From the NCBI GenBank assembly GCA_026261815.1, contig JAMPIT010000437.1:1054001-1118000 (forward strand): a DNA stretch of 64,000 bases. The letters are read 5' to 3'. Under the pieces are notes generated by a model, which saw only the letters and a list, made by a program, of their open reading frames with translations, did not search any database and was not told the origin of the DNA. Source of the DNA: Monarcha castaneiventris obscurior (lineage: Eukaryota > Chordata > Aves > Passeriformes > Monarchidae). Of this stretch, positions 25,201 through 33,601 are shown piece by piece (the stretch's first letter is position 1; each line of letters opens with the position of its first letter). The position numbers and the translations under genes are program-made.

Positions 25201-28200
25201 GCCGCTCCATCCCTGCTCAGCACCACACACGCCTCAGCTTCTCCCACGACGGAGTCATGGAGCGCTTTGGCTTGGAAGGCACCTTTAAAGTTCATTTCAT
25301 TCCACCCCCTGCCATGGGCAGGGACAGCTTCCACTATCCCAGGCTGCTCCAAACCCCGTCCAACCTGGCCTGGGACACTGCCAGGGATCCAGGGGCAGCC
25401 ACTCCTGAAGGAGAAGGTGACTTTAAAATGTTCCCTGCTCGTGGCAGCACCTGTGGGCCCTGCTGGAGCAGCCAGCACGTTGTGTGCAGGGGGGCACAAC
25501 CAAATCAAAACCTGGCACGGTCCTGTTTGTTTTCCCCACTTGCTGCTCGTGGGGTTTCTGCCTTGTCCCTCAGACTCCTGCCTCTGCTGCCAAGTGCCCG
25601 TGGGCAGCAGCAGCAAGGAGCAGCTTTTACAGATCCTTCTCTGCTGCTCCCCAGGCTGTCCAGGCTCCGTTCCTCCCCTGGGGAATGGAGCAGACGGAGC
25701 AGACGAGCATTCCATGGGGATTTCTGTGCTGTCAGTGACTCCGGGCCTGACTCCAGGCCTCAGAGCACCTGGCAAAGCTGCTTAACCTAAACCCCCGAAA
25801 TGTATTTACTGTTCTTAAAGGCCTCAGAACAAATTAAAACAGTTTTCCATTGTAAAAGCAATGGGTGTTGGAGTCAGGGAGCAGCTGGAGATGATCACCT
25901 TGGGAAGCTCATTGCAGGTGGCTCTGGCCGTGTCCCCACACCCCGGAGGTGGGCTGGGATGTGCCAGGCAGGTGGATGAGGGGTGAGGGCTGCCCATCCT
26001 CACTGGGACCAGGTCAGCCGTGTGTGGGGTGTCCCTGCCATCCTCTGCCACCTCACAGCCCCCTCGGCCTGGGATTTTGGGGGGCGGGTGATGGGAAGGA
26101 TCTGTCCTCTCCAGAATTCCCGTGTGTTTCATGCCTCGTTACTCGGGCTGAAGATCTCATCCCCCAGCTGTGCAAGCAGATGCTTTTTCCTCATCCCAAG
26201 GGCCTTTTTCTGGAGTGCAGCTGGAAAGGAGGGTCCCTGGAGTCCCCTAGTGTGACCCCCCCATTGCCACAGTGCCAGGTGCCCACAGTGTATCCAGCAC
26301 AGCCCTGGCACACAGGGAGGGAAGGTGGCAGCGCTCCTACCAGGGAGGTTTAAGCTACTTCAAAGTTATTATTATTATTGTTATCATACTGCCAGGGGCT
26401 GTTATTTGGGATCTGAAGCATTTATTTATATTTAAAAAAAATCTTCTGTTCTTAAGTGCTGCCATTTGGGCATCCAGCTGGCAGGACAAGAGATCTGGGC
26501 ATGTGCTCGTCCCGAATCCCATCACCGTCCCCTGGCTCTGTAAACAAAAGGATATCTATATAGATATATAGATATATATATATTTATATATTTATATACA
26601 TTTTCTGAGTTGACTTGCGATTTTTTTTTTGAAAGGAGTAGAGGTGGAAGAAACAAAACAACCACGGGCTGAGATGTGTAAGAGGCGTGTGACGAAATGT
26701 TTTTCAAAACTCTGAAATGGTGGCAGGGCAAAAATAGAAAACTAAACCCAGGGAGAAGCTGCTGAGGAGGGTGGGAGGAAGGGAAGGATCATTTACAGGC
26801 TTAGACTGATGGTGGTAGGAAATGAAAAACAATTTTTAATTAAATATTCAGATGGGGAAGCTTGAAATAGCTCATTAGTTGTATCCTGGAGCCCTGGTCA
26901 GGTGGAAGGTGTCCCTGCCCACAGCAAGGGCTTGGCAGTAGATGATCTTTAAGGTCCTTTACAACCCCAACCAGTCTTTGAATCTATATTTACACTTCAA
27001 TGAAATGCATTTATATTTTTTTGTGAAGAAATGGAAGTTTCCTTTACATCCCAGTGCTGGCTTTAATGCTGCCTGGATTTTTTTTTCCCTTTCCCTCATT
27101 CCCTCAGATAAAGTGGATTTGTGTTTGGGTTTAAGGCAGGTCTGTGTGTCAAACGAATCCCAGCCCTGCAGGTTATAAATGGAGCCTTCACCCTCGGAGC
27201 TGCCTGTCAGTGCCTGCAGAAGGGAAGGATTCACAGCAACGCCCAGATTGGCACTGAACCCTCCTCGCTGCCGAGCTCCTGCTTTTGCCTTTCCATAAGT
27301 AGGACGAGAATCCTGCCCATGTAAAAGGCAGCGTGGCTTGGTCTCGAGGCAGCAGTGCCAGGAGTCCCTGTGCCAGTGGGAGCAGAGGGCATCACTGGGC
27401 ACTGCAGAGGGATCACTGGGCACTGCAGAGGCGTGCACTGGGCACTGCAGAGGGGATCACTGGGCACTGCAGAGGGATCACTGGGCACTGCAGAGGGATC
27501 ACTGGGAGCTGCACTGGGCACTGCAGAGGGATCACTGGGCATTGCACTGGGCACTGCAGAGGGGATCACTGGGCACTGCAGAGGGGATCACTGGGCACTG
27601 CAGAGGGATCACTGGGAGCTGCACTGGGCACTGCAGAGGGATCACTGGGCATTGCACTGGGCACTGCAGAGGGGATCACTGGGAGCTGCAGAGGGGATCA
27701 CTGGGCACTGCAGAGGCGTGCACTGGGCACTGCAGAGGGCATCACTGGGCACTGCAGAGGGATCACTGGGAGCTGCAGAGGGATCACTGGGCATTGCAGA
27801 GGGGATCACTGGGAGCTGCAGAGGGATACTCTGGGCACTGCAGAGGGGATCACTGGGCACTGCAGAGGGATCACTGGGCACTGCAGAGGGATGCACTGGG
27901 CACTGCAGAGGGGATCACTGGGCACTGCAGGCTCCAGGGCAGCCCCTCCAGGAGGGTTTGGGGTGGTCAGAGTTACTGGGGTAGGTGGGGAGTGTCAGCT
28001 CCTGGACTCTCCCATGGGAAGAGCACATGGAGATGTGGCAGTGCCCACTGACCACGAGGTGCTGTGGGCAGCAGTGCCCCAGCACTGTTTTCTTTTGCTT
28101 CTCAGAGTGAGTTTGGCCCCTTTTTCCCACTTTGTGGGCAGTGGCCAGGATTGTGTCCGTGCTGCAGCGCTGTCAGAAATAGGGATTTGTTACCACAGCC

Positions 28201-31200
28201 AGGGCAGGGGTTATGGCTCGTGGCTGCTCCTGGGGACTGTGACACAGGGCGGGGATGGATGGGATATTGGGCAGGAATTGTTCCCTGGGAGGGTGGGCAG
28301 GCCCTGGCACAGGGTGTCCAGAGAAGCTGTGGCTGCCCCTGGATCCCTGGCAGTGCCCAAGGCCAGGCTGGACACTGGGGCTTGGAGCAGCCTGGGACAG
28401 TGGAAGGTGTCCCTGCCATGGCAGGGGTGGCACTGGATGGGGTTTAACATCCCTTCCAACCCAAACCGGTCTGGGATTCCATTAAACTAAAGTTTGAGGG
28501 TTTTTTCACCCCCAGGCAGGCAGGGCTGTTCAGCAGAGGTCTGAGGGATGAAATCCAAGATCCTGTCCTGGTGTGTGGGGCCGTGCAAGCTTCCATATTC
28601 CAAAGAACAACATTGCTGTGCTGGGTTTTGCAGAGGTGACACCTGAGGGTGACAGGGCCCTTGGTGGAGTGGGGTTCAATCATCCATTTTTGCAGGTTTG
28701 TCCCTAGTATTCCTGGTAAAAAGAAGCAGGCCCAGACATGTGGTTTCAGGAAGCAGATTTTAAAATAAATAGAATTTATTTTGAAGTTTATTTTTCCACT
28801 GTGCTGCCCTCTTGTGGTCCGTTTTGAAAGATGCTCTCCTAAGGCTGTGGTAGGCAAGAGCCAGGTGGGAAAAGCAGTTTTTAACCAGCTGCGGGGTCAA
28901 TGTCTTGAGGTTTGCACTGAAAATGCTTTTCCAGCCACACCCGGGCAGGACAGCACAGCCCGAGCAGTGTTCAGGGCTCGGGGCTGTCAGCGTGTGTGGC
29001 GTTTGGGAGTGGGTTTGGTGCTGGAAACGTGGCCTCTGGGCACTACTCCTCACACCCCTTGTTTTGCCTTCCTTCAGAAATCGTGCGGGCGATGACACAC
29101 GTGATAAACCAGGGCATGGCCATGTACTGGGGCACGTCCCGCTGGAGCGCCATGGAGATCATGGTGAGGGCTGGCATGGGATGTGGTGAGGGCTGGCATG
29201 GGGGGATCATGGTGAGGGCTGGCATGGGGATGTGGTGAGGGCTGGCATGGGATGTGGTGAGGGCTGGCATGGGGGTCATGGTGAGGGCTGGCATGGGTAT
29301 GTGGTGAGGGTTGGCATGGGGATGTGGTAAGGGCTGGCATGGGATCGTGGTGAGGGCTGGCATGGGGATGTGGTGAGGGCTGGCATGGGATCGTGGTGAG
29401 GGCTGGCATGGGTATGTGGTGAGGGTTGGCATGGGGATGTGTGGGGTGGTGGGATGTGGTAGGGGTAAGGGCTGGCATGGGATGTGGTGAGGGCTGGCAT
29501 GGGGATGTGGTGAGGGCTGGCATGGGATGTGGTGAGCGCTGGGATGGGGATGTGGTGAGGGCTGGCATGGGATCGTGGTGAGGGCTGGCATGGGGGGATC
29601 GTGGTGAGGGCTGGCATGGGGTGTGGGAGGGCTGGCATGGGGATGTGGTGAGGGCTGGCATGGGGCTCATGGTGAGGGCTGGCATGGGGATGTGGTGAGG
29701 GCTGGCATGGGTATGTGGTGAGGGCTGGCATGGGGATCGGGTGGTGAGGGCTGGCATGGGATGTGGTGAGGGCTGGCATGGGGGTCATGGTGAGGGCTGG
29801 CATGGGGGGATCGTGGTGAGGGCTGGCATGGGGATCCCTGGGCACGCTGGGGTTTCACTCCATCCAGTGCTTCCACCTCAAATCATATAAAAGCCTGTCC
29901 CAGAATGAGCCCACTGCTAATTAGCAGAAGATGGGCTGATGTTTGGGGGTTTGGGTGGTTAATTTGGGTTTGTGTCATTTTGGTTTGACTGAAGTCAAGT
30001 CCTTCAGTTTGATGTCAGTGCTCGTGGCCAGCCTGGCCCATGGAAGGGGTCCCTGTCCATGGGGGACAGGCTTTAATGTCCCACACCAGGCTGTGATTCC
30101 AGGAGATGCCAGGATTGCAGCATCCTGCTGGTCCCCACCTCCCCTTGCCAAGGGACAGCAAGACTTGCTTTGGCTATCTCCTGCACACTCAGAGAACGTT
30201 GCCTGGTGCGTCCTGCAGGATATTTTCATTTACTGAAGCGTTTGATCCATGGGTTTCTCCTCTGCAGGAAGCCTACTCCGTGGCCAGGCAGTTTAACATG
30301 ATCCCACCCGTGTGTGAACAGGCCGAGTATCATCTGTTCCAAAGGGAGAAGGTGGAGGTGCAGCTGCCAGAATTGTATCACAAAATTGGTGAGTCTGAGC
30401 CTGCTGTGCCTTCTGCCTCGGGCATTGCCAGAAAGGAATGGACATCAGGGTGACCTGGGGCTCCAGGTGGGACCAATGACAAAGCCAAGTCTCTATCTAG
30501 TGACCTAAAAGAAAAACCAGTTTACTGTGCCTCTGATAAAGAAGTGTTGCTTAATATTATGTATTATTAAGTAAAGTATATTAATAAACATATTAAGTAT
30601 TAATTGGCTTGGGTGCGCCTTACTCTCTGAGATTCATGTGGCCCATTAAGTAAAATAAATTCTTAATACCCTTAAGGGCACCAGCAGCATCTTCCTGGAA
30701 CACCAACCAAGCGTTGCTGCCAGTGGCAACAGAAACCAGCTGCAATTGTTTGGTTTTGTTTTAGTTTTCAGCTGAAAGGCATATTTTTGCTACAGCTCTG
30801 ATTTGCCCCACTCCCCTAAAATCCCCTTTTTCTGTTTCCTCTGCAGGGGTGGGAGCGATGACGTGGTCTCCCCTGGCCTGTGGGATCATCTCAGGGAAAT
30901 ACGGCAACGGGGTCCCTGAAAGCTCAAGGGCTTCACTCAAGGTATTCCTTGTGGGTGTTTGAGCTGTGCTGCTTTTGTGAGGGCAGGAAAATAACAAAGG
31001 GGAAAGGGCTCCCTCGTGAGCAGGCCGGGCTGCGTGTTGATGGATCAGCTCGGTTTCTCTGGCAACCACACTCCACAGAGCAGCAGAATCTGGGTTAGAA
31101 CGAGCTCAGGCTCCCCACGCAGGGAGCTGAAGGCTGAGGGGGCTTTGGGGCAGGGTTGGGGCTGGAGCTGGGACTGGGGGCTGCACAGGGATGCTGGCAC

Positions 31201-33601
31201 CACCCTGCACTGATGGGCATCACCGAGGAGGAGGCACGAGCCAGGGGCTCTGTGGTGCTCCAGGCCCCTCACTGATGTTAATCCTGGATTTGTTAAGGTT
31301 GGGAAAGACCTCCAGAGTCACAGAGTCCAACCATGAGTGGATGCAGCTGCTGCCACTTCAGCCCCCTGAAGTTTGTAGGTCAAAGAGACTTGGACATCAA
31401 TTTCCTGGGCACCAGCCTAGGGCATGGGGGTGCTCAGCCCCCCAAAATCCCCCCAGTGATCCCAGCATCTCTCCAGAGAATCCCCCCCCCCAGGCCAAGG
31501 GCAAGCCCACTGAAGACCCATGGGCTGCTGGGGGCTGCCCTCTTTAACAGGTTTTGGCATTCTGGTGTCACCACAGCTTGGTTTCTCCACAATTATCCTG
31601 ATTTTATTCTTACTGGGGTTATGGGGTCCAAAAAGAAAACTGAGGAGATTCCAGGTTCTGGAGTGAGAATAAAACCAGAGAGCTGAGGACAATAGGAGAC
31701 ATTCTGGTCCTGCCCTAATTGCTTTGGGTAGCCCAGCTTTGTGTCACTCAGCCTCCACGACCTTCTGGGTTGGACGTGGCTTTTCAAGCGCTGCTATTTA
31801 TGTATTTATAGACTGTAATTATAAATTGCCTTAAACTTCCCGTTTTGGAGGATGAAAGCTGACAGCCCGATGTGCTGTGGTTGCTCTGCAGTGCTACCAG
31901 TGGCTGAAGGAGAAGATCATCAGCGAGGAGGGCAGGAAGCAGCAGGGGAAGCTGAAGGACCTGTCCCCCATCGCCGAGCGCCTCGGCTGCACGCTGCCAC
32001 AGCTGGCTGTTGGTGGGTGCCTGCAGAGCTGCACACCCCCAGGGCTGCTCCTGTCCCTCTTCGGGGCTCAGGGCTGGCTTGGGAAAGGCTAATGCACAAA
32101 ATGTGTTTTCTTTCCCTCATGGTTTGGTCTGGGCCTATAGCTAGAGATGTGTTTGTTATTTAAAGTGTGTAAATCATTATTTCTCCTGGAGTGGTGTGGT
32201 TTGGTTTAGAAAGGAACTTAAATCTCAGCCAGTGTGTAGCGACACCTTCAACTAGCCCAGGCTGTTCCAAACCCATCCACCCTGGCCTGGGACACTGCCA
32301 GCTTCTCTGGGTAACAATTACTTAAAGCAGGATTGCTCCCAGCAGCAGCATCAGGCTGTGACTGACAGGGTCCGAGCATCTTGGGCATCCCCAGGGCTCC
32401 CACCTCCCTGTGTCCTCCCCTGATGAAGCCATCACCTCTGGGGTGCTGGGCTGACAGACAAGAGAATGCTGTGCAAAATGAGTTTTGGGGTTTTTTTCTA
32501 ATAATTATCTTTATGCTGCTGAGAGCTGAGGCTGGAAAATACCACACTTATCAGAAAGGTGATCCCTGGCTCAACAGCCCAGCAGTGAATCCTTGTGATT
32601 TGTGATAGGGAAAACCAAACCCCACAACTGTGAGAAGTGCTGGGGCAGGGACCAGGCTCAGGTGGGATCCTGGAACGTCTGTGGGGTTTGTTATTTGATC
32701 CCTGCATTTTCCTCCTGGTAGTGCCAGAGGAGCAAAGCTGAGACAAATAAAATGTGATTATTTCCAAGACAGAGGCTCTGCCAAACATTAGGGACCGAGG
32801 CAAGGCCCTGTCATCCCATCTCTGTCCCTGACCCTCTTGTGCCTTTATTCCCAGCATGGTGCCTGAGGAACGAGGGGGTGAGCTCTGTCCTTCTGGGATC
32901 CTCCAACCCCGAGCAGCTGATCGAGAACCTCGGAGCCATCCAGGTGAGTGCAGGGGGGTGGCACCTCCGTGGAGGGGGCTGAGCCCTGCTCAGCTCCTTC
33001 CTTCCCTCAATACAGTGGGAACACTCAGGATTTTGTCTCCCAGCTCTGTTCATGCACCTTCATCAGGCACATCTCTGGTATCACCATGACTTGGCACCAC
33101 TTGGGGCCATTGCAGACAAATCCAGTGACACCAGGGTGGCATCAGCAGCTCTCGTGTACCCGAAAATGCAGGTGATGCCAGGCCATGTTGTGAGAGATTC
33201 TGTGCTGTCACAGGTCACCTGCACCCACCTTAATTATTCCCTGTGGTTTTTCACAACCAGAGCTTCCTCTGCTGTCCTTGCCACCAGCTCGTGTCCCACT
33301 GCAGCCAAGCAATATTCCACACAGAAAGCTGAGAGGCTTTGCTGTGATTCTCTGAGTAAAGACACTCCAGTGGTTTTTCCTTTAAGGGAGAAAGTTATTA
33401 GATGAATATTTAATATCTGTCACACAAAAACCCCAGAGGAAATGTACTTTGATAAAATCTGGGTTTCATTTTGGAATTATCTGGATTAAACATCGCTTTC
33501 TTCCACCCCAGGTCCTTCCAAAGATGACATCCCATATTGTAAACGAAATAGATAATATCCTGGGCAACAAGCCCTACAGCAAGAAGGACTACAGATCCTA
33601 A
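10170..33601 (+). CDS. KCNAB1: KCNAB1, Kv channel beta-1 subunit: 13 coding exons including the stop (N-terminus outside window)
   Basis: The exons join with GT-AG borders and compatible phases into 985 nt (327 complete codons plus stop) of a Kv-beta aldo-keto-reductase-like protein. It binds NADP(H) and docks under the T1 domain of Kv1 channels in the cytoplasm, modulating inactivation and trafficking. The AKR residues known from Kv-beta-2 are visible: Asp and Tyr of FDTAEVY, Lys of [10 protein letters not shown], Asn of VFANRP, the cofactor-contacting GTSRW, CEQAEYH and TWSPLACG, and the [10 protein letters not shown] loop. Choices such as [24 protein letters not shown] and [14 protein letters not shown] fit KCNAB1 better than KCNAB2 or KCNAB3, and the SSR3 and TIPARP neighbours agree. 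The variable N-terminal ball exons that distinguish isoforms 1.1, 1.2 and 1.3 are not in the window. No frameshift or missing core exon was seen. Confidence 0.97.
10457..10496. repeat. Short tandem repeat, 11-bp unit AGATAAAACAC x3
   Basis: Three perfect copies and a partial fourth. Confidence 0.85.
11545..11655 (+). mobile_element. CR1 LINE short tail
   Basis: GGTGGAATGGGATGAGCTTT followed by CCAACCCAAACCATTCCATG. Confidence 0.88.
12446..12660 (-). mobile_element. CR1 LINE 3' fragment
   Basis: From TTTTGGCTTGGAAGGGCCTC to CACAGGGAGGACTTTCTCCC. Confidence 0.9.
15590..15700 (-). mobile_element. CR1 LINE fragment, tail missing
   Basis: CAGTGCCACCCCTGCCCTGG to CTGGACACTGCCAGGGATGG. The 3'-most tail is replaced by a GGGCT run. 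Confidence 0.85.
16082..16147 (+). mobile_element. CR1 LINE tail only
   Basis: GGGGGTTGGACCAGCTGACC then GGTCCCTTCTAACCCAAACT. Confidence 0.75.
16600..16735 (+). mobile_element. CR1 LINE 3' fragment
   Basis: GTGTCCAAGGCCAGGCTGGA to CTTCCAACTCAAACCATTTC. Confidence 0.9.
16992..17029 (+). CDS. KCNAB1: KCNAB1 coding exon, 38 nt micro-exon ([12 protein letters not shown])
   Basis: A 38-nt exon between a T-rich tract ending in CCAG and the donor GTGAGT. It completes the split Gly codon and reads [12 protein letters not shown]. It continues the first strand and helix of the AKR barrel. It is too short to stand out as an ORF and was found by matching the family sequence. Confidence 0.95.
17030..18355 (+). 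other. KCNAB1: KCNAB1 intron (1.3 kb)
   Basis: Unique, moderately GC-rich sequence. I see no repeat, exon or structured RNA in it. Confidence 0.5.
18356..18435 (+). CDS. KCNAB1: KCNAB1 coding exon, 80 nt ([20 protein letters not shown]...)
   Basis: Acceptor CTCCAG, donor GTGAGT after a split Lys codon. It carries the FDTAEVY motif, whose Asp and Tyr correspond to Asp85 and Tyr90 of Kv-beta-2, the AKR catalytic pair. Confidence 0.97.
18436..19235 (+). other. KCNAB1: KCNAB1 intron with 62-bp tandem repeat
   Basis: A GC-rich intron. Apart from the G-rich 62-bp repeat near its 3' end it shows nothing recognisable. Confidence 0.5.
18988..19157. repeat. Tandem repeat, 62-bp unit, 2.7 copies, G-rich
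   Basis: ATGGGGTCTGTCCCAGCTGG recurs at 18991, 19053 and 19115, exactly 62 bp apart, with only a few mismatches. The unit contains GGGGAGGGGCAGGGGGGG, which is suited to G-quadruplex formation in the KCNAB1 transcript. Confidence 0.9.
19236..19280 (+). CDS. KCNAB1: KCNAB1 coding exon, 45 nt ([14 protein letters not shown])
   Basis: Acceptor CGCAG, donor GTACTG. It reads [14 protein letters not shown] between split Lys and Arg codons. It lies between a 62-bp G-rich tandem repeat upstream and a 21-bp C-rich minisatellite downstream. Confidence 0.95.
19281..20949 (+). other. KCNAB1: KCNAB1 intron with C-rich minisatellite
   Basis: It contains the 21-bp array at 19516-19890. The AT-rich part that follows (about 20,000-20,900) is unique with no recognised element. 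Confidence 0.5.
19516..19890. repeat. Minisatellite, 19-21 bp unit, about 18 copies, C-rich on plus strand
   Basis: The unit is TGTCCATCCCCCTTGGGAGCG, with two-base deletions giving 19-bp copies. It starts about 235 bp after the 45-nt KCNAB1 exon. Confidence 0.92.
20950..20994 (+). CDS. KCNAB1: KCNAB1 coding exon, 45 nt ([14 protein letters not shown])
   Basis: Acceptor TTTGCAG, donor GTAAGT. It encodes [14 protein letters not shown], with the Lys matching the catalytic Lys118 of Kv-beta-2. Confidence 0.96.
21120..21515 (+). mobile_element. CR1 LINE 3' fragment, about 395 bp
   Basis: It extends upstream into CTTGGAGAGGAGAAGGCTCC and CTAAAGGGGCTCCAGGAGAG. It ends within 80 bp of a KCNAB1 exon. 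Confidence 0.92.
21592..21635 (+). CDS. KCNAB1: KCNAB1 coding exon, 44 nt ([14 protein letters not shown])
   Basis: Acceptor CTTGCAG, donor GTACCT. It reads [14 protein letters not shown] plus the first base of Gly. It begins about 80 bp downstream of a CR1 tail that sits in the preceding intron. Confidence 0.95.
23297..23350. repeat. AT-rich and GA microsatellite tract
   Basis: A TATATATAT run, then TATCTATCTGTGTG and GAGAGAGAGAGAAG. Confidence 0.8.
24074..24122. repeat. TG then TA dinucleotide microsatellite
   Basis: TGTGTGTGTGTGTACACATA followed by TATATAAATATATATA. Confidence 0.85.
24209..24295 (+). CDS. KCNAB1: KCNAB1 coding exon, 87 nt ([20 protein letters not shown]...)
   Basis: Acceptor TTCCCAG, donor GTTGGT. 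It encodes the helix and strand ending in [13 protein letters not shown]. The Asn of FAN corresponds to Asn158 of Kv-beta-2. Confidence 0.97.
24345..24680 (+). repeat. Intronic duplicated segment, copy 1
   Basis: It matches 26796-27150 in order along its length: GGCTTAGACTGA, ATGAAAAACAATTT, a worn CR1-like block (AAGATGTCCCTGCCCA), AATGGAAGTTTCCTTTA and GGCTTTAAT, then GTGGGTTTGTGTTTGG. It lies about 50 bp after the 87-nt KCNAB1 exon. Confidence 0.8.
25250..25410 (-). mobile_element. CR1 LINE 3' fragment
   Basis: GGAGCGCTTTGGCTTGGAAG to GGGATCCAGGGGCAGCCACT. Confidence 0.9.
26551..26602. repeat. GATATA/TATATT microsatellite
   Basis: GATATCTATATAGATATATA and further TA steps. Confidence 0.85.
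26796..27150 (+). repeat. Intronic duplicated segment, copy 2
   Basis: A diverged second copy about 2.45 kb downstream in the same orientation. Its embedded CR1 tail (about 26880-26990) is better preserved than in copy 1. No trace of the adjacent exon was duplicated with it. Confidence 0.8.
27388..27930. repeat. Minisatellite, 20-22 bp unit, about 23 copies, with higher-order repeat
   Basis: The unit is GATCACTGGGCACTGCAGAG. A block of about 110 bp that includes the variant units GGGAGCTGC and GGGCATTGC is repeated at about 27,499 and 27,609, showing a higher-order duplication. It is open in all three plus frames, which creates false ORFs of up to 385 codons. Confidence 0.92.
28247..28490 (+). 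mobile_element. CR1 LINE 3' fragment
   Basis: GATGGGATATTGGGCAGGAA to CCCAAACCGGTCTGGGATTC. Confidence 0.92.
29078..29163 (+). CDS. KCNAB1: KCNAB1 coding exon, 86 nt ([20 protein letters not shown]...)
   Basis: Acceptor CTTCAG, donor GTGAGG directly after ATCATG. It encodes the [12 protein letters not shown] helix and the GTSRW cofactor motif. The donor is the first unit of a 28-copy minisatellite (29163-29834), so the 5' splice site is repeated downstream. Skipping to the next copy of the same junction would add 16 codons in frame. Confidence 0.96.
29163..29834 (+). repeat. Minisatellite of about 28 units (about 23 bp) derived from a KCNAB1 splice donor
   Basis: The unit is GTGAGGGCTGGCATGGGGAT with a variable end (GTG, CATG, TCGTG). 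Its first copy is the real exon-intron junction ATCATG|GTGAGGG at 29158-29170. About 25 copies keep GGTGAGG and two have GTAAGG. Four downstream copies keep TCATGGTGAGGG exactly. Confidence 0.95.
29835..30267 (+). other. KCNAB1: KCNAB1 intron remainder after the donor-derived array
   Basis: Unique sequence plus a degenerate CR1 tail at about 30020-30112. Nothing else was seen. Confidence 0.5.
30020..30112 (+). mobile_element. CR1 LINE, degenerate tail
   Basis: Worn CCCATGGAAGGGGTCCCTGT and GGCTTTAATGTCCCACACCA. The call is tentative. Confidence 0.5.
30268..30388 (+). CDS. KCNAB1: KCNAB1 coding exon, 121 nt ([20 protein letters not shown]...)
   Basis: Acceptor TCTGCAG, donor GTGAGT. It encodes [11 protein letters not shown], the cofactor-contacting CEQAEYH segment and the [12 protein letters not shown] helix. 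Ile and His at [12 protein letters not shown] favour KCNAB1. Confidence 0.97.
30389..30846 (+). other. KCNAB1: KCNAB1 short intron
   Basis: AT-rich in its middle, with short TATTAAGTA repeats near 30,545-30,605. Nothing else was recognised. Confidence 0.5.
30847..30941 (+). CDS. KCNAB1: KCNAB1 coding exon, 95 nt ([20 protein letters not shown]...)
   Basis: Acceptor CTGCAG, donor GTATTC. It carries TWSPLACG, whose Trp stacks near the nicotinamide in Kv-beta-2, and the [17 protein letters not shown] loop typical of KCNAB1. Confidence 0.97.
30942..31891 (+). other. KCNAB1: KCNAB1 intron (0.95 kb)
   Basis: It includes an old CR1 tail of a different subfamily at 31283-31340, in minus orientation. 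The rest is unique. Confidence 0.5.
31283..31340 (-). mobile_element. CR1 LINE tail, older subfamily
   Basis: AGGTTGGGAAAGACCTCCAG and AGTCCAACCATGAGTGGATG. Confidence 0.75.
31892..32012 (+). CDS. KCNAB1: KCNAB1 coding exon, 121 nt ([20 protein letters not shown]...)
   Basis: Acceptor CTGCAG, donor GTGGGT. It encodes the charged helix [18 protein letters not shown] and [17 protein letters not shown]. These two segments are the clearest KCNAB1-versus-KCNAB2 discriminators in the window. Confidence 0.97.
32013..32854 (+). other. KCNAB1: KCNAB1 intron (0.84 kb)
   Basis: It contains a minus-strand CR1 fragment at 32193-32318. Otherwise no feature was seen. Confidence 0.5.
32193..32318 (-). mobile_element. 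CR1 LINE 3' fragment with internal deletion
   Basis: GGTTTGGTTTAGAAAGGAAC to CTGGCCTGGGACACTGCCAG. The CATGGGCAGGG block is missing. Confidence 0.85.
32855..32943 (+). CDS. KCNAB1: KCNAB1 coding exon, 89 nt ([20 protein letters not shown]...)
   Basis: Acceptor CCCAG, donor GTGAGT. It encodes [16 protein letters not shown] and the [13 protein letters not shown] segment that wraps the adenine-ribose phosphate of NADP. Confidence 0.97.
32944..33511 (+). other. KCNAB1: KCNAB1 last intron (0.57 kb)
   Basis: Unique sequence, with nothing recognised. Confidence 0.5.
33512..33601 (+). CDS. KCNAB1: KCNAB1 terminal coding exon with stop
   Basis: Acceptor ACCCCAG. It encodes [19 protein letters not shown] and ends [10 protein letters not shown] followed by TAA. 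This is the family's invariant C-terminus, so the gene ends intact. Confidence 0.97.
   Translation, partial: VLPKMTSHIVNEIDNILGNKPYSKKDYRS

Larger units (their letters stand above)
24296..29077 (+). other. KCNAB1: KCNAB1 intron (4.8 kb)
   Basis: It holds two diverged copies of a segment of about 340 bp (24345-24680 and 26796-27150), CR1 fragments at 25250-25410 and 28247-28490, an AT microsatellite at 26551-26602 and a 21-bp minisatellite at 27388-27930. No extra exon was seen. Confidence 0.55.

Noticed and set aside
27388..27930. Regular repeat spacing resembling a CRISPR array
   Set aside because: The unit is repeated head to tail with no unique spacers, and the DNA is vertebrate.
27333..28490. 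385-codon plus-strand ORF of [12 protein letters not shown] repeats, with two overlapping frames also open
   Set aside because: Minisatellite translation followed by a CR1 tail. All frames are open because of the repeat composition.
29043..29876. Minus-strand ORFs of [14 protein letters not shown] repeats
   Set aside because: Antisense translation of the donor-derived minisatellite.
10170..33601. Assignment to KCNAB2 or KCNAB3
   Set aside because: The C-terminal half matches KCNAB1-specific residues, and the SSR3 and TIPARP neighbours are those of KCNAB1.
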